This document shows, in pieces, positions 37,834 through 48,274 of a stretch of 64,000 bases of DNA; position 1 is the stretch's first letter, and each line of letters starts with the position of its first letter. The position numbers and the translations under genes are program-made. The notes beneath the pieces were generated by a model, which saw nothing but the letters and a program-made list of their open reading frames with translations, was not told the origin of the DNA and did not search any database. The stretch spans positions 310,001 through 374,000 of the forward strand of contig CP180024.1 of the NCBI GenBank assembly GCA_047528255.1, given 5' to 3'. The stretch comes from G047528255 sp047528255 (lineage in GTDB: Bacteria > Bacteroidota > Bacteroidia > Flavobacteriales > Blattabacteriaceae).

Positions 37834-38961
37834 ATGAATTTCGGAGAAATTATCGGACAAAAGGAAATAAAAGATCTTTTAACGAAAATCCATAAGAGCG
37901 ATCGGGTACCTCATGCCTTATTCTTTTTAGGGCCTGAAGGCTGCGGAAATCTACCCATGGCCCTTGCCTACGCCAATCAGCTCTTATGCAACGAGGACGA
38001 CACGGTTTGCCTCATGAAAGTTGATCGTCTACAACATCCCGATCTCCATTTTATTTTTCCGGTAGCTACAACCGATAAAATAAAATGTCATCCGACTGGA
38101 GCACCATTTTTGTTGGAGTGGCGCGAATTCCTCCAAAAAAAGCCTTACGGTAGTCTATTCGATTGGCTCAATTACATAGGGGTGGAAAACAAGCAAGGGA
38201 AAATAGGAGTAGATGAAGTTAAAGAGAAGGTCAACACACTCCACCTAAAAAGTTATGAAGGAGGTCGTAAAGTAATGATCCTCTGGATGCCTGAACGCCT
38301 AAACATCTCAGCATCCAATAAATTATTGAAAACCCTAGAAGAACCTCCACAAAAAACCGTTTTCTTGTTCGTCGGAGAAAACGAAGGAGGTATATTGCCC
38401 ACTGTGCGATCAAGGATGCAAACGGTGCGATTCAAGAAGATCAGCTCCAAAACCATTCAAGAATCCTTACAAAAACGGTTCAAAATCAATGAGAATCACG
38501 CAGAAAAAATCACCTTCCAAGCCCAAGGAAATTGGAACAAAGCCTTGGAAATCATACAAGAGAAACAAGAAGAAGAATTTGAAAAATATTTCATTACTTG
38601 GATGCGAAACGCTTTCATAGCAAAAAAACACCCCCAAGCTTTGAAAGATCTTGTACAATGGAGTGAAGTTCTTCATACTTGGGGACGAGAACGACAAAAA
38701 CGATTCCTCACCTATTGCCTAGAAATATTCAGACAAGCCCTTCTCAGACATTATCAGGTTGAAGGTCTATATTTTATCCCCATTACTTCGAAAGAATTTC
38801 AGTGGGAACACTTTACCGGATTTATTCATAGGAAAAACATTGAAGACATCGCCAAATCCCTCGACACAGCGATTTATCATATCGAGCGAAACATCAGAGC
38901 CAAAATGGTGTTGCTCGACCTTTCAATTCAAATCACTCGATATTTGCATCGGACACCCTGA
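37834..38961 (+). CDS. holB: DNA polymerase III delta' subunit (HolB)
   Basis: Delta' is part of the clamp loader that opens the beta clamp. The 375-residue protein has the AAA+ fold: MNFGEIIGQKEIKDLL, RVPHALFFLGPEGCGNLPMA, the sensor block EGGRKVMILWMPERLN, NKLLKTLEEPP and TVRSRMQTVRF. The P-loop reads GPEGCGNL where ATP-binding paralogues have GK; lack of the Lys is normal for a delta' that does not hydrolyse ATP. Sequences such as YGSLFDWLNYIGVENKQG are typical of flavobacteria. The ATG is 5 bp after an IS end, and another IS starts 34 bp after the stop, so the gene is an island with no native upstream region. Confidence 0.9.
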   Translation: MNFGEIIGQKEIKDLLTKIHKSDRVPHALFFLGPEGCGNLPMALAYANQLLCNEDDTVCLMKVDRLQHPDLHFIFPVATTDKIKCHPTGAPFLLEWREFLQKKPYGSLFDWLNYIGVENKQGKIGVDEVKEKVNTLHLKSYEGGRKVMILWMPERLNISASNKLLKTLEEPPQKTVFLFVGENEGGILPTVRSRMQTVRFKKISSKTIQESLQKRFKINENHAEKITFQAQGNWNKALEIIQEKQEEEFEKYFITWMRNAFIAKKHPQALKDLVQWSEVLHTWGRERQKRFLTYCLEIFRQALLRHYQVEGLYFIPITSKEFQWEHFTGFIHRKNIEDIAKSLDTAIYHIERNIRAKMVLLDLSIQITRYLHRTP

Positions 38962-39112
38962 GAACTCATTTCCCCACGTACGCATCAAAAAGTCCGAGAC
39001 CATTATCTTAAACGTAGGTTACGTTTATTCAGCCTCCTAGATTAGGCTTCGTTGGAGAACAATATAAAGTTACTCTTTCACATTTTATTCGAAATACTCT
39101 TTATTATAAATC

Positions 39113-40406
39113 GAGAACGTTTCATGGGAGAAGGAGTTTAAAATATTTGCAAATCAATATATTGTTTCGTATATCTTGGAATAGAAAATAAAAAAATTCG
39201 TTTCTATGCTCAGAAGAACTGAACAAATAAGCTTTAGTAAACTGAGACCATTAACACAATGGGCTCGGAACGTTCTACGAGAAGGAGTTATTTTTTAAAA
39301 AGATTAAAAAACTTGATCCCCTGGGAAGGAATGGAGACGGAAATAAGAAAAATATATCAAAAAGTACAGAGACTAAAAGGCCAAACTGCTTACAGTGGAA
39401 TATCGTTATTTAAGATGATTCTTTTGAGTAACTGGTATGATCTCACTTATGTAGGAACGGAAGAATTGATGAAAGAATACTTGAGCTACATGCGTCTTTG
39501 TTATCTTCCGATTGGAAGATGAAATCCTATTTCATACGACTCTATGCAGATTTTGCAATGAAATAGTAGCCAAAAAAGCATATGATCCCTTACTTAAAAA
39601 GATTAATAAGGAATTAGAAAAGCCATCAGCCGATAGTTAAAACAGGAGTGATAGTAGATTCCAGTATTACAGTGAGGCCCTTTGTTCTCAAGGGGCTCCT
39701 ACCTACGTAGTGTAGGATCAGAAGGAAGAGGGGAGAAAGCAAATCAGTCAAAAAAAAGAAAGGAAAAAAAAGAGACTCAATCAGGAGTAGACACTCAAGG
39801 AAAATGGCTCAAGAAATCAGGTAAACTCTACTACGGATACAAGAAGCACATAGGGTAGATAAAAATGGAATGATATTAGCAGTACATAGCGTAGCAGCGA
39901 ATGAGAATGATAGTAGAGATCTAAGCTATTAATAAGAAAACTACGATATAAACCTAGAGAAGCATATGCAGACAAAGTTTACCAAATTATAGGGAACGTG
40001 TCTTACATTCATAGTCTAGGCATCAAATACCGTATACAGAAGAAAGCCTATAAGATCCGTCCCTTAACTAGGGTAGAGCTATATTATTCAACATAATTAG
40101 CGAGTAAGACTCGATGGGGAGTAGGGCGTACTTATGGCAGTATAAAGCGTTGGTTTGGATAAGGAGACTCGTTACAAATGATCAGCTCGTATGCATATCC
40201 AACATCTTATGGGTAGGCTATGGCTCATAATTTTCATTGTTCCTTTGGGATTATTATGTGCTATTCATAAAAAAAACACATAAATTAATTAATTTATAAT
40301 CAATAGTATTTCGAATACAATGTGAAAGACTAAATCTACATCGTTCTCTAACGAAGCCTATCTAGGAGGTTGAATAAACGTAATTCACCATTAACATAAT
40401 GGTCTC
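39113..40406 (+). mobile_element. IS5-like element, near full-length but inactive (plus), nested
   Basis: It runs from GAGAACGTTTCATGGGAG to AACATAATGGTCTC. It includes a 23 bp foreign footprint at 39244-39266. The transposase is broken into short frames. Confidence 0.86.
39244..39266. other. Minimal IS footprint: two IS tips joined
   Basis: Inside the IS copy, where others read AAACTATATATGGAACG, this one reads AAACT, then GAGACCATT joined to AACACAATGGGCTC, then GGAACG. The joined piece equals the two opposite tips of the same IS 3' terminus, an almost palindromic 23 bp scar. Confidence 0.6.
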
Positions 40407-40989
40407 ACTACGTAGATAGGAGCCCCTTGGAAGCAAGGAACCCTCACTGTAATATTGGCATTTACTATCACTCCTCTTTTAACTATCGCCTGATGTTTTT
40501 CTAATTCCTTATTAATCTTTTTCAGTAAGATCTCATATACCTTTTTGGCTACTATTTCATTGTAAAATCTGCATAGAGTCGTATGATCTAGGATCTGATC
40601 TTTCAATCGAAAACAACAAAAGAGAATGCGGCTCAAGGGTTCTTTCACCAATTCATCCGTTCCTACATTACTGAGACCTAGCAGTGACTCAAAAGTATCA
40701 TCGTAAATAACGATATTCCACTGTAAGCAGGTTGGCTTTTTATTTTCTGGCCTTTTTGATATATTCTTTTTATTTTTTTTATCCATTCACTTCACAATGG
40801 ATCAAGGTGTTTAACCTTTTGAAAAACTAACCCCTTCTGGTAGAACGTTCTATACATAGTTTACTAAAGCTTATTTGTACAGTGCTTCTGAGCATAGAGC
40901 CGAATTTTTTATTTTCTACTCCAAATAGACGAAACAATATATTGATTTACAAATATTTTACCCTCCTTTTCTCATAAAATGTTCTCAGT

Positions 40990-43045
40990 ATTTGATCTTA
41001 CTTTGCTTTACGTAAATTTTTTTGATGCTTTGTATCGTTTGGTCGCCTCTTCCGTATCTAAATGTTTTTACAAGGTGAGTTTGTACGATTGTAACGTCTT
41101 TTCATTTTGTCCTTGATTAGTCATGCCAGACTTTTTTTCAGTTGAACTTGAACTGCTGAGTTTCTTTGAGGATGTTGTCGAATAAGTTAGTCATAATAAC
41201 TGGTTGCTTGATAGGTCTGTCCGGTTTTGAGTTTTTTGTCGCCTAGCGTGAGTAGAGCTTGTTTTCGATAAGGAGAATGTGGGTATTTTGATAGAAATTC
41301 TTTGAAAGCTTGCTTCTTTTGGCGGCTCTTTCTAATCCTTTCGTAGAAAAGGCTTTTTGATAGGCGGAATAATAGGGGGGAACAGCTTGATATTTTTCGA
41401 TCTTTTCGTAGATTTCTATGGCGTGATGATGTTTTTTGCTCTGTAATTACTGTCGGCCAAACGCAGCATAGCGTCATGTTTGAGCTCTTTGTCGTCGGTT
41501 TTAGAGATGAATAACCTTTCGAAGACGTCGGCTGCTTGCTTATAATCTTTTGATTTGAAGTAAGCGTAGCCCAATGAGTAGCCTAATTTTTCGAGAGGAT
41601 GTGAGTGTCTTATACGCTTGTAACCTTGCTTGATAGTTGCCTAAACGGAAGAGAATTCTCCTTTCCAATACTCGGCTTTTTCTTTTCAAGCGGTAGGACG
41701 GGGATATTTGTCGCGCGTTCAAAGGTGGAGACAGCTTCTTCGTATTTTTTTTTGTTGAACATTTCTAAATCGTATAGATAGGCTACCTTTTGTTCGACGT
41801 TTTTTTAGCGTTATATTTTTATGTTTGGAGCTTCCGAATATTTCCAGGGCTTTTTTGTGGTTCTCCGAAAGGAGGTAGGTCCTTATTTTATAGGTCTATA
41901 TTTCAGCTTGGTTCGCGTTGTTTGGATAGGTTTTGAGGTAGACTTGCAAGACGTCGGGTGTAGTTCCTAACGGATTGCCCAGATCATAGTTCAATTTGGC
42001 GTACTTGTATCAAGCATATTCTTTGATCTTCGCGGGCATGATTCATTTGAGTCGCTAAATAAAAGGCTACAGGGTTTCTCTGTTTTGTTTTTCTCGAAGA
42101 TAAGCATGCGCCAGTTAGTAATAATCAGCCTGGGCAGGTCTTCTTCTTGATTTATGATTTTATTGAAATGGGCAATGGCTTTTTCGTCATCTTTTTTCTG
42201 ATAATAGCGTAGCTGAGTTGGTAATGATCGCTGTTGGATAGCCCCTTTGTTCCTGTCCGTAAGTTTTGATGTAAGGGATCGCTGATTCGTAACGATTTAA
42301 GCGAAAGTAGCTCTCTCCGATAACCTTTGAGATCTCAGTTTTGATCTAAGCCTTCGGCCGAAGTTTTCAGGAAAATATCTCCAGTATTTATAGCTTCTTA
42401 ATATTTTTTTTGTTGGTAGTCGATCTGTACGATATAGGGCAAGACTTATCGAACGATAAGCGGGAGCTTCCTTAACGCGTTCGAAATATTGAAGAGCTTC
42501 AGTGTTATTTTTCCGAGCGTAGAAGGTATGTCCCCGCGTAATAAATGCTTCTTTGCTATGAGGAGAATTCATAGCTTTCTTCAGCAAGGTCAGGGCCTTA
42601 TCGTGTTTTTTTTGAGCATCAGGGCTGTGTAACCTTGCTTGAATTTTTCGGTGGAATTAGCGTTTCCGATACTTTCAAATAATAGGCATACGCCTTGGTG
42701 TAATTCTCTTCGGAATTGTTTGGTAATCAGTTTTTCTTGTAAATATCAATCCCGCAAATCAGTTCGGAATGACAAACTAAGAAGGTTTCAAGTTGCTCGT
42801 CCGCTCCAGGATTTTTCAGGACGACGTCGGAAATGATTTAGTACAAGGCTGCTTTTTTCTTTGTATCAAAATATTTTTTCTCGGGAGATGTCTTGAAATA
42901 GCTTTTGCACTGCATGATAGAGGTCTTTATCGTAGAGTTTTGCAGTCCTAAAATCCTGTTCCGGATCGAAGTAGATATGCTCTGTTGAGTGTGAGACGTG
43001 ATGGACACCAAACTGCTCAATATAATAATCAAATAGCGTCTATAT
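40990..43045 (-). pseudogene. Large TPR-repeat protein gene, heavily frameshifted
   Basis: On the minus strand, a secretion-signal-like start (LIIILSSLVSITSHTQQSI, near 43030) is followed by scraps in all three frames with tetratricopeptide character: NSPHSKEAFITRGHTFYARKNNTEALQYFERV near 42520, AFKEFLSKYPHSPYRKQALL near 41290 and GDKKLKTGQTYQATSYYD near 41200. Flavobacteria carry a long secreted TPR protein of about 1000 residues that fits this pattern. Frameshifts come every 100-300 bp, so the gene is long dead. The IS end at 40986 marks the cut 3' side. Confidence 0.75.
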
Positions 43046-43121
43046 ATTGTTTGGGGAATTTAACTTAAAGGTAGCTATTCATTCTTTATTGAATGTTAAA
43101 ACATTGTTAAATATTTGTAAT

Positions 43122-44388
43122 GAGATCATTGTATTAAAGTGGATAAAGTTATTCAGCCATCCTATATGTCTTCATTGGAGAACAATGGGTGTTTAGTGTT
43201 TTATATCGTATTCTAAATATTATTGATTATAAATTAATTAATTATATCTATTTTTATGGACAGCGCATAATAATGCCAGGGGCACGATATAAATTATGCG
43301 CCACAGCTCCATAAGATGCTTGGCATGCACATGAGCTAATCCTTTGTAACGAGCCTTCCCTGATCAAAACCAACGATTTATACTGCCAAAAGTATGTTCT
43401 ACTACCCATCGGCTTTTACTCACTAATTTATTGAATAATATAAGTATCCATATTTAAGGACGGTTCCTATAGGGCTTTCTTCTATATACGATCTTTGATG
43501 CCTCGACTATGAAAGTAAGATACGTTAGCTGGCACTTGGTAACCTTTGTCTGCATATACTTCTCTGGGTTTATATCCTAGTTTGCTTATTAATGGCTTTA
43601 GCCCTCTACTATCATGTCATTGCCTGCTACGCTATGTACTCTAGTATTATTCCATTTTTATCCCCGCTATGTGATTCTTGTATCCGTAGTAGATCTTACC
43701 TGATTTTTTGAGGCATTTTCGTTGAGTGTCTACTCTTGATTGAGTCTCTTTTTTTTACCCTTGATTTTCTTTGACTAATTTTCTTTTTCCCCTCTTCCTT
43801 TCGATTCTCCACTATGTAGGTAGGAGGCCCTTGTGAGCAAAGGAACTCACTGTAATACTGGAACCTACTATCTCTCCTGTTTTAAACTATCGCCTGATGC
43901 TTTCCTAATTCATTGATCTTTTTCAGTAACCTCTCCTATTCCTTTTTAGCTACTATTTTATCGCTAAATCTGTATAGAGTTGTATGATCTAAGATCTGAT
44001 CTTCCAATCGAAAAACACAAAAGCGCATGCAGCTCAAGGATTTTTTTTACCAATTCTTTTGTTCCTATATCACTGAGCTCATACCAGTGATTCAAAAGCA
44101 TCATCTTAAATAACAATATTCAATTGTAAGCAGGTTGTCTTTTATCCTCTGGCCTTTTTGATATATTTTTTTTATTTATTTCTCCATCCCTTCCCAGGGG
44201 ATCAAGGTGTTTAACCTTTTGAAAAACTGACTCCTTCTGATAGAACGTTTCATATATAGTTCACTAAAGCTTATTTGCGTGGTGCTTCTGAGCATAGATT
44301 CGAATTTTTTTATTCCCTACTCTAAACAAACGGAATAACTATGTTGATTTATAAATATTTAAACACCATTCTCTCATGAAATATTCTC
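43122..44388 (-). mobile_element. IS5-like element, full-length but inactive (minus)
   Basis: This is a single uninterrupted copy of 1267 bp, from GAGATCATTGTATTAAAG to TCATGAAATATTCTC. No open frame reaches 100 codons. No matching direct repeat is seen at its flanks (TTGTAAT left, GTGGTG right). Confidence 0.87.
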
Positions 44389-44587
44389 GTGGTGTATTTG
44401 ATAGTTTCACGCGCTCGTTTCTAAGCTGAATGTGTGTCGCGGAGGATTCGGAATGAAAAATATGGCTTTGCAACGTTTTTACTCCTGTATTTATGGGGTA
44501 TAGATGGCTTATCTACCGAACTTTGTTGAGAATAAAATCGTAAATTCGCTCATTCGTTTTTTGGTAAAAGCTTATATCTATACTTCT
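44389..44587. other. Intergenic stretch upstream of lpdA
   Basis: This 199 bp stretch after the IS end should hold the lpdA promoter, but I see no clear TAnnTTTG box. The lpdA frame stays open back to 44504, without family-like residues. Confidence 0.4.
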
Positions 44588-45976
44588 ATGAGTTTTGATT
44601 TGATCGTGGTCGGAAGTGGTCCTGGAGGATATGTCGCTGCCATACGTGCCGCTCAGTTGGGTTTGAAGACAGCTATTATTGAAAAAGAGACACTTGGAGG
44701 AATATGCCTCAATTGGGGGTGCATACCTACTAAGGCTTTGTTGAAAAGTGCGCAAGTTTTTGATTATTTGAAACATGCGGCGGACTACGGTTTGAAAAAC
44801 TGGAAAGTAGAAGCCGATTTTCCTCAAGTAATTCAACGCAGCCGTAATGTGGCGAGAAAAATGAACAAAGGCATAGCTTTTTTGATGAAGAAGAACAAAA
44901 TTGAGGTGATTTCAGGAACGGCTCGACTCAAGTCGGGAAAGAAGGTCTCTGTAATCGATCAAGAAGGGAAAACCGTAGAATATACTACTTTAAACATTAT
45001 CATTGCTACCGGGGCGCGTTCTCGAGAATTGCCAAACCTTCCGCAAGACGGTCAAAAAGTTATCGATTATCGACAAGCGTTGACGTTGCCGAAGTTACCC
45101 AAGACCATGATTATTGTCGGGGCGGGCGCTATCGGGGTAGAGTTCGCGTATTTCTATAACGCCATGGGGGTTAAGGTGACGATTGTGGAATATTTGCCTC
45201 GTATAATTCCGTTGGAAGACGAAGATGTATCGCAACAATTAGAGAGTTCTTTCAAAAAAAACGGTATCACGGTTTTGACTTCCTCTTCAGTAGAGAAGGT
45301 GGACGCTTCTGCAGTGCAGACTAAGGTTTTTGTCAAAACACAAAAAGGAGAAGAAATTTTGGAGGCTCAAGTCATCCTTTCCGCTGTCGGAATTACTCCG
45401 AATATTGAAAATATGGGTTTGAAAGATGTAGGCATACAAATCGAGAAAGGGGGTATAGCCGTGGATAAATTTTATCGGACCAACGTTCCCGGTTACTACG
45501 CTATCGGAGATGTTATCCCTGGTCCGGCCTTGGCACATGTCGCGTCAGCCGAAGGCATTATTTGTGTAGAATATATGAAAGGTTTGGGCCCTGAACCTTT
45601 GGATTACGGTAATATTCCTACTTGCACCTATTGTACACCAGAGGTTGCTTCAGTGGGGTATACGGAAAAACAAGCTAAGGAAAAAGGTTATGAAATCAAG
45701 GTCGGAAAATTCCCTTTCACTGCTTTAGGAAAAGCTATGGCAAATGGAGATACGGAGGGGTTTGTTAAGGTTATTTTCGACGCCAAGTATGGCGAATGGT
45801 TGGGTTGTCATATGGTCGGGAACGGTGTCACTGATATGATCTCCGAGGCGGTGGTTGCTCGAAAACTTGAGACTACCGGACATGAGCTTCTCAAATCCGT
45901 ACATCCACATCCTACTCTGAGCGAAGCCTTCATGGAAGTTGTTGCGGACGCTTATGGAGAGTGTATAAACATGTGA
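44588..45976 (+). CDS. lpdA: Dihydrolipoyl dehydrogenase (E3)
   Basis: E3 reoxidises lipoamide in the pyruvate, 2-oxoglutarate and glycine-cleavage complexes. From MSFDLIVVG the product has 462 residues. It has the FAD motif VGSGPGGYVAAIRAA, the redox disulfide GGICLNWGCIPTK, the NAD motif VGAGAIGVEFA, the second FAD block YYAIGDV and the active His-Glu of the dimer interface in VHPHPTLSEA. The longer in-frame start at 44504 is rejected because the FAD motif should lie near the N-terminus. LipA, which supplies its cofactor, is also in the window. Confidence 0.95.
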   Translation: MSFDLIVVGSGPGGYVAAIRAAQLGLKTAIIEKETLGGICLNWGCIPTKALLKSAQVFDYLKHAADYGLKNWKVEADFPQVIQRSRNVARKMNKGIAFLMKKNKIEVISGTARLKSGKKVSVIDQEGKTVEYTTLNIIIATGARSRELPNLPQDGQKVIDYRQALTLPKLPKTMIIVGAGAIGVEFAYFYNAMGVKVTIVEYLPRIIPLEDEDVSQQLESSFKKNGITVLTSSSVEKVDASAVQTKVFVKTQKGEEILEAQVILSAVGITPNIENMGLKDVGIQIEKGGIAVDKFYRTNVPGYYAIGDVIPGPALAHVASAEGIICVEYMKGLGPEPLDYGNIPTCTYCTPEVASVGYTEKQAKEKGYEIKVGKFPFTALGKAMANGDTEGFVKVIFDAKYGEWLGCHMVGNGVTDMISEAVVARKLETTGHELLKSVHPHPTLSEAFMEVVADAYGECINM

Positions 45977-46046
45977 GTTTTGTCCGATTTTTGAAGTTTT
46001 TATTTGTACCCTAATTGATTATGCCTTTTAAATCTCTTGACCGAAT

Positions 46047-46871
46047 ATGATTCATCGAATACCCGGAATAAAATTTACTGATGAGAATAATTTTTTGTTG
46101 ATTGCTGGGCCTTGTGTTGTCGAATCGGAGAAAATAGTTTTGCAAACAGCCGAGCGCATTGCCGAGTTTTCCGAGAAATACAATATTCCGTACGTTTTCA
46201 AGAGTTCGTTCAAAAAGGCCAATCGCTCTCGAGGTGATAGCTTTTCGGGGATTGGAGATGAAAAGGCATTGAAGATTCTTCAAAAAGTTCGCGCGACTTT
46301 TGATTTTCCCGTGACTACCGATATTCACAGTCCTCAAGATGCCTATCGCGCCGCTGAATATGTCGATGTTTTGCAGATCCCGGCCTTTTTAGTGCGTCAG
46401 ACCGATTTGCTTGTCGCTGCGGCAAAAACGAAAAAGGTAGTTACACTCAAAAAAGGGCAATTTCTTTCTCCCGATACGATGAAATTTGCTGTACAAAAGA
46501 TGCAAGACCATGGTAACGATCGAGTAGCTCTCATCGAGAGGGGCACTACTTTTGGATACCAAGATTTGGTGGTGGACTATCGCAGCATTCCTATCATGAA
46601 ATCATATGCTCCCGTCATCCTTGACGTAACGCACTCTTTGCAGCAGACCAATCAAAGAAGTGGGGTCACCGGAGGGTGCCCCGAGTTGATAGAGACACTA
46701 GCCAAAGCAGGCATTGCGGTGGGAGTCGATGGTATTTTTATCGAGACCCATCCGGATCCCGGACACGCCAAGAGCGACGGGTCCAATATGTTGCCTTTGG
46801 ATCTTTTGGAAGGATTATTGAAAAAGTTGGTGATGTTGCGTCATATGGTCAATTCTATTAGCGAGGTTTAA
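46047..46871 (+). CDS. kdsA: 3-deoxy-D-manno-octulosonate 8-phosphate (Kdo-8-P) synthase
   Basis: KdsA condenses arabinose 5-phosphate with PEP to make Kdo-8-P for the LPS inner core. The 274-residue protein has the start LLIAGPCVVES, the FKSSFKKANRSR PEP-binding block, VTTDIHSPQDA, DVLQIPAFLVRQTDLL, LKKGQFLSPDTMK and the ERGTTFGYQDLVVD substrate loop. The stop and the ATG of hemN share one base, so the two are translationally close. Confidence 0.95.
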   Translation: MIHRIPGIKFTDENNFLLIAGPCVVESEKIVLQTAERIAEFSEKYNIPYVFKSSFKKANRSRGDSFSGIGDEKALKILQKVRATFDFPVTTDIHSPQDAYRAAEYVDVLQIPAFLVRQTDLLVAAAKTKKVVTLKKGQFLSPDTMKFAVQKMQDHGNDRVALIERGTTFGYQDLVVDYRSIPIMKSYAPVILDVTHSLQQTNQRSGVTGGCPELIETLAKAGIAVGVDGIFIETHPDPGHAKSDGSNMLPLDLLEGLLKKLVMLRHMVNSISEV

Positions 46872-48244
46872 TGAAAAAAGTAGATCGGGTTTTAATCCGA
46901 AAATATAATATTCCCGGTCCGAGGTACACGAGTTATCCTACCGTTCCTTATTGGGAACAAGATATATTTAGCCATGATGCTTGGTTCAAAACCATAAAAA
47001 GATCGTTTACGGAGAGCAATCAAAAGGAAGGCATCAGTCTTTATATTCATTTGCTCTTTTGCGAAAGTTTGTGTACTTTTTGCGCTTGCAATAAACATAT
47101 CACCAAGCAGCATGCAGTCGAGGAGCCTTATATTCATTATCTGCTCAAGGAATGGAAGATGTATCTTGACATCTTGCCCGAAAAGCCCGTACTTACCGAG
47201 CTTCATCTTGGGGGTGGGACGCCTACTTTTTTCAGCCCTTCCCATTTGAGGCATTTGCTTGAAAGGCTCCTTGATACAGTCAAGGTAAGCCCGAATCATA
47301 TCTTTAGTTTCGAGGGGCACCCAAATCATACGACCCGTGAGCATTTTGAGACGCTTTATGAATTGGGGTTTCGACGCGTGAGCTTCGGAGTACAAGATTA
47401 TGACCCGAAAGTGCAAAAGGCCATTCATCGTATTCAACCTTTTGAACGTGTAGAGCTTGTCACTGAGTGGGCCAGAGAAGTAGGGTATCATTCCATATGT
47501 CATGAGTTCGTTTATGGTCTTCCTTTTCAAAGCGTTGACAGCATTAAACGGATCGGGAAAAACGTAGCCCTTTTGCTCCCAGATAGAGTGATTAATTACA
47601 GTTATGCTCATGTGCCTTGGAAGAAGGGGTTGGGGCAGCGCGGTTTCAATGAAGCCGATCTTCCTTCGGTTAAAGTCAAGCAGACGTTCAATGAAATATT
47701 GAGACAACAATTGAACGTATTAGGGTATCAAGAGATCGGTATGGATCATTTCGCTTTGCCCCATGACAGTTTATATAGGTCTTCATGCGAGCAGAAACTC
47801 CATCGGAATTTTATGGGGTATACTCATTCTAAAACTCAATTGATCATTGGTCTGGGAGTTTCTTCCATATCCGATAGTTGGTACGCCTTTTCGCAGAATA
47901 TTAGGGAAGTAAAGGCTTATTATCAATCTTTGGATCAAGACCGTCATCCGATTTTTCGCGGACACCTTTTGACCGAGGAAGATTTGACCGTCCGATGCCA
48001 TATTTTGAATTTGATGTGCAAGTTCGAAACTGATTGGGAAAATGAATCGATGCAGTTCGAGAAGCTTCCCGAAGTATTGGATCGTTTGCAAGAAATGCGA
48101 CAAAATGGTTTGGTTGAAGATTTTGAAATAGGTATACGAGTCACTGGAGAGGGGCGTTCCTTCCTTCGAAATATTTGTATGGCCTTTGATTTACGTTTGA
48201 TTCAAAATCAACCCCAAACGCGTGTTTTTTCCATGACCATATGA
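46871..48244 (+). CDS. hemN: Oxygen-independent coproporphyrinogen III oxidase
   Basis: HemN is a radical SAM enzyme that decarboxylates coproporphyrinogen III in heme synthesis without oxygen. The 457-residue protein has GPRYTSYPTVPYW, the cluster motif CESLCTFCACN (CxxxCxxC plus the HemN-type extra Cys), LHLGGGTPTFFS, RVSFGVQDYDPKVQKAIHR and IGMDHFALP. The length and the CxC-N feature fit true HemN rather than HemW. It is followed by the dead hpt. Confidence 0.93.
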   Translation: MKKVDRVLIRKYNIPGPRYTSYPTVPYWEQDIFSHDAWFKTIKRSFTESNQKEGISLYIHLLFCESLCTFCACNKHITKQHAVEEPYIHYLLKEWKMYLDILPEKPVLTELHLGGGTPTFFSPSHLRHLLERLLDTVKVSPNHIFSFEGHPNHTTREHFETLYELGFRRVSFGVQDYDPKVQKAIHRIQPFERVELVTEWAREVGYHSICHEFVYGLPFQSVDSIKRIGKNVALLLPDRVINYSYAHVPWKKGLGQRGFNEADLPSVKVKQTFNEILRQQLNVLGYQEIGMDHFALPHDSLYRSSCEQKLHRNFMGYTHSKTQLIIGLGVSSISDSWYAFSQNIREVKAYYQSLDQDRHPIFRGHLLTEEDLTVRCHILNLMCKFETDWENESMQFEKLPEVLDRLQEMRQNGLVEDFEIGIRVTGEGRSFLRNICMAFDLRLIQNQPQTRVFSMTI

Positions 48245-48274
48245 GATTTGTATTGAAAAAAATTGAATGGAACC

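Larger units (their letters stand above)
38996..40986 (-). mobile_element. IS5-like element (minus), split by an inserted copy
   Basis: The left stub 38996-39112 is the 3' end (GAGACCATTATCTTAAACG). The right part 40407-40986 runs from the codons for PTYVV to the 5' end TCATAAAATGTTCTC. Its open part on the minus strand, 40391-40786 (131 codons), begins inside the inserted copy. About 600 bp of the element are missing at the junction. Confidence 0.85.

Noticed and set aside
37903..37980. Loss of the P-loop Lys in holB as a damaging mutation
   Set aside because: The delta' subunit commonly lacks a working P-loop, and flavobacterial homologues also lack the Lys there, as I recall.
46892..47710. 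272-codon minus-strand frame opposite hemN
   Set aside because: hemN on the plus strand has all its motifs; the antisense frame shows no recognisable domain.
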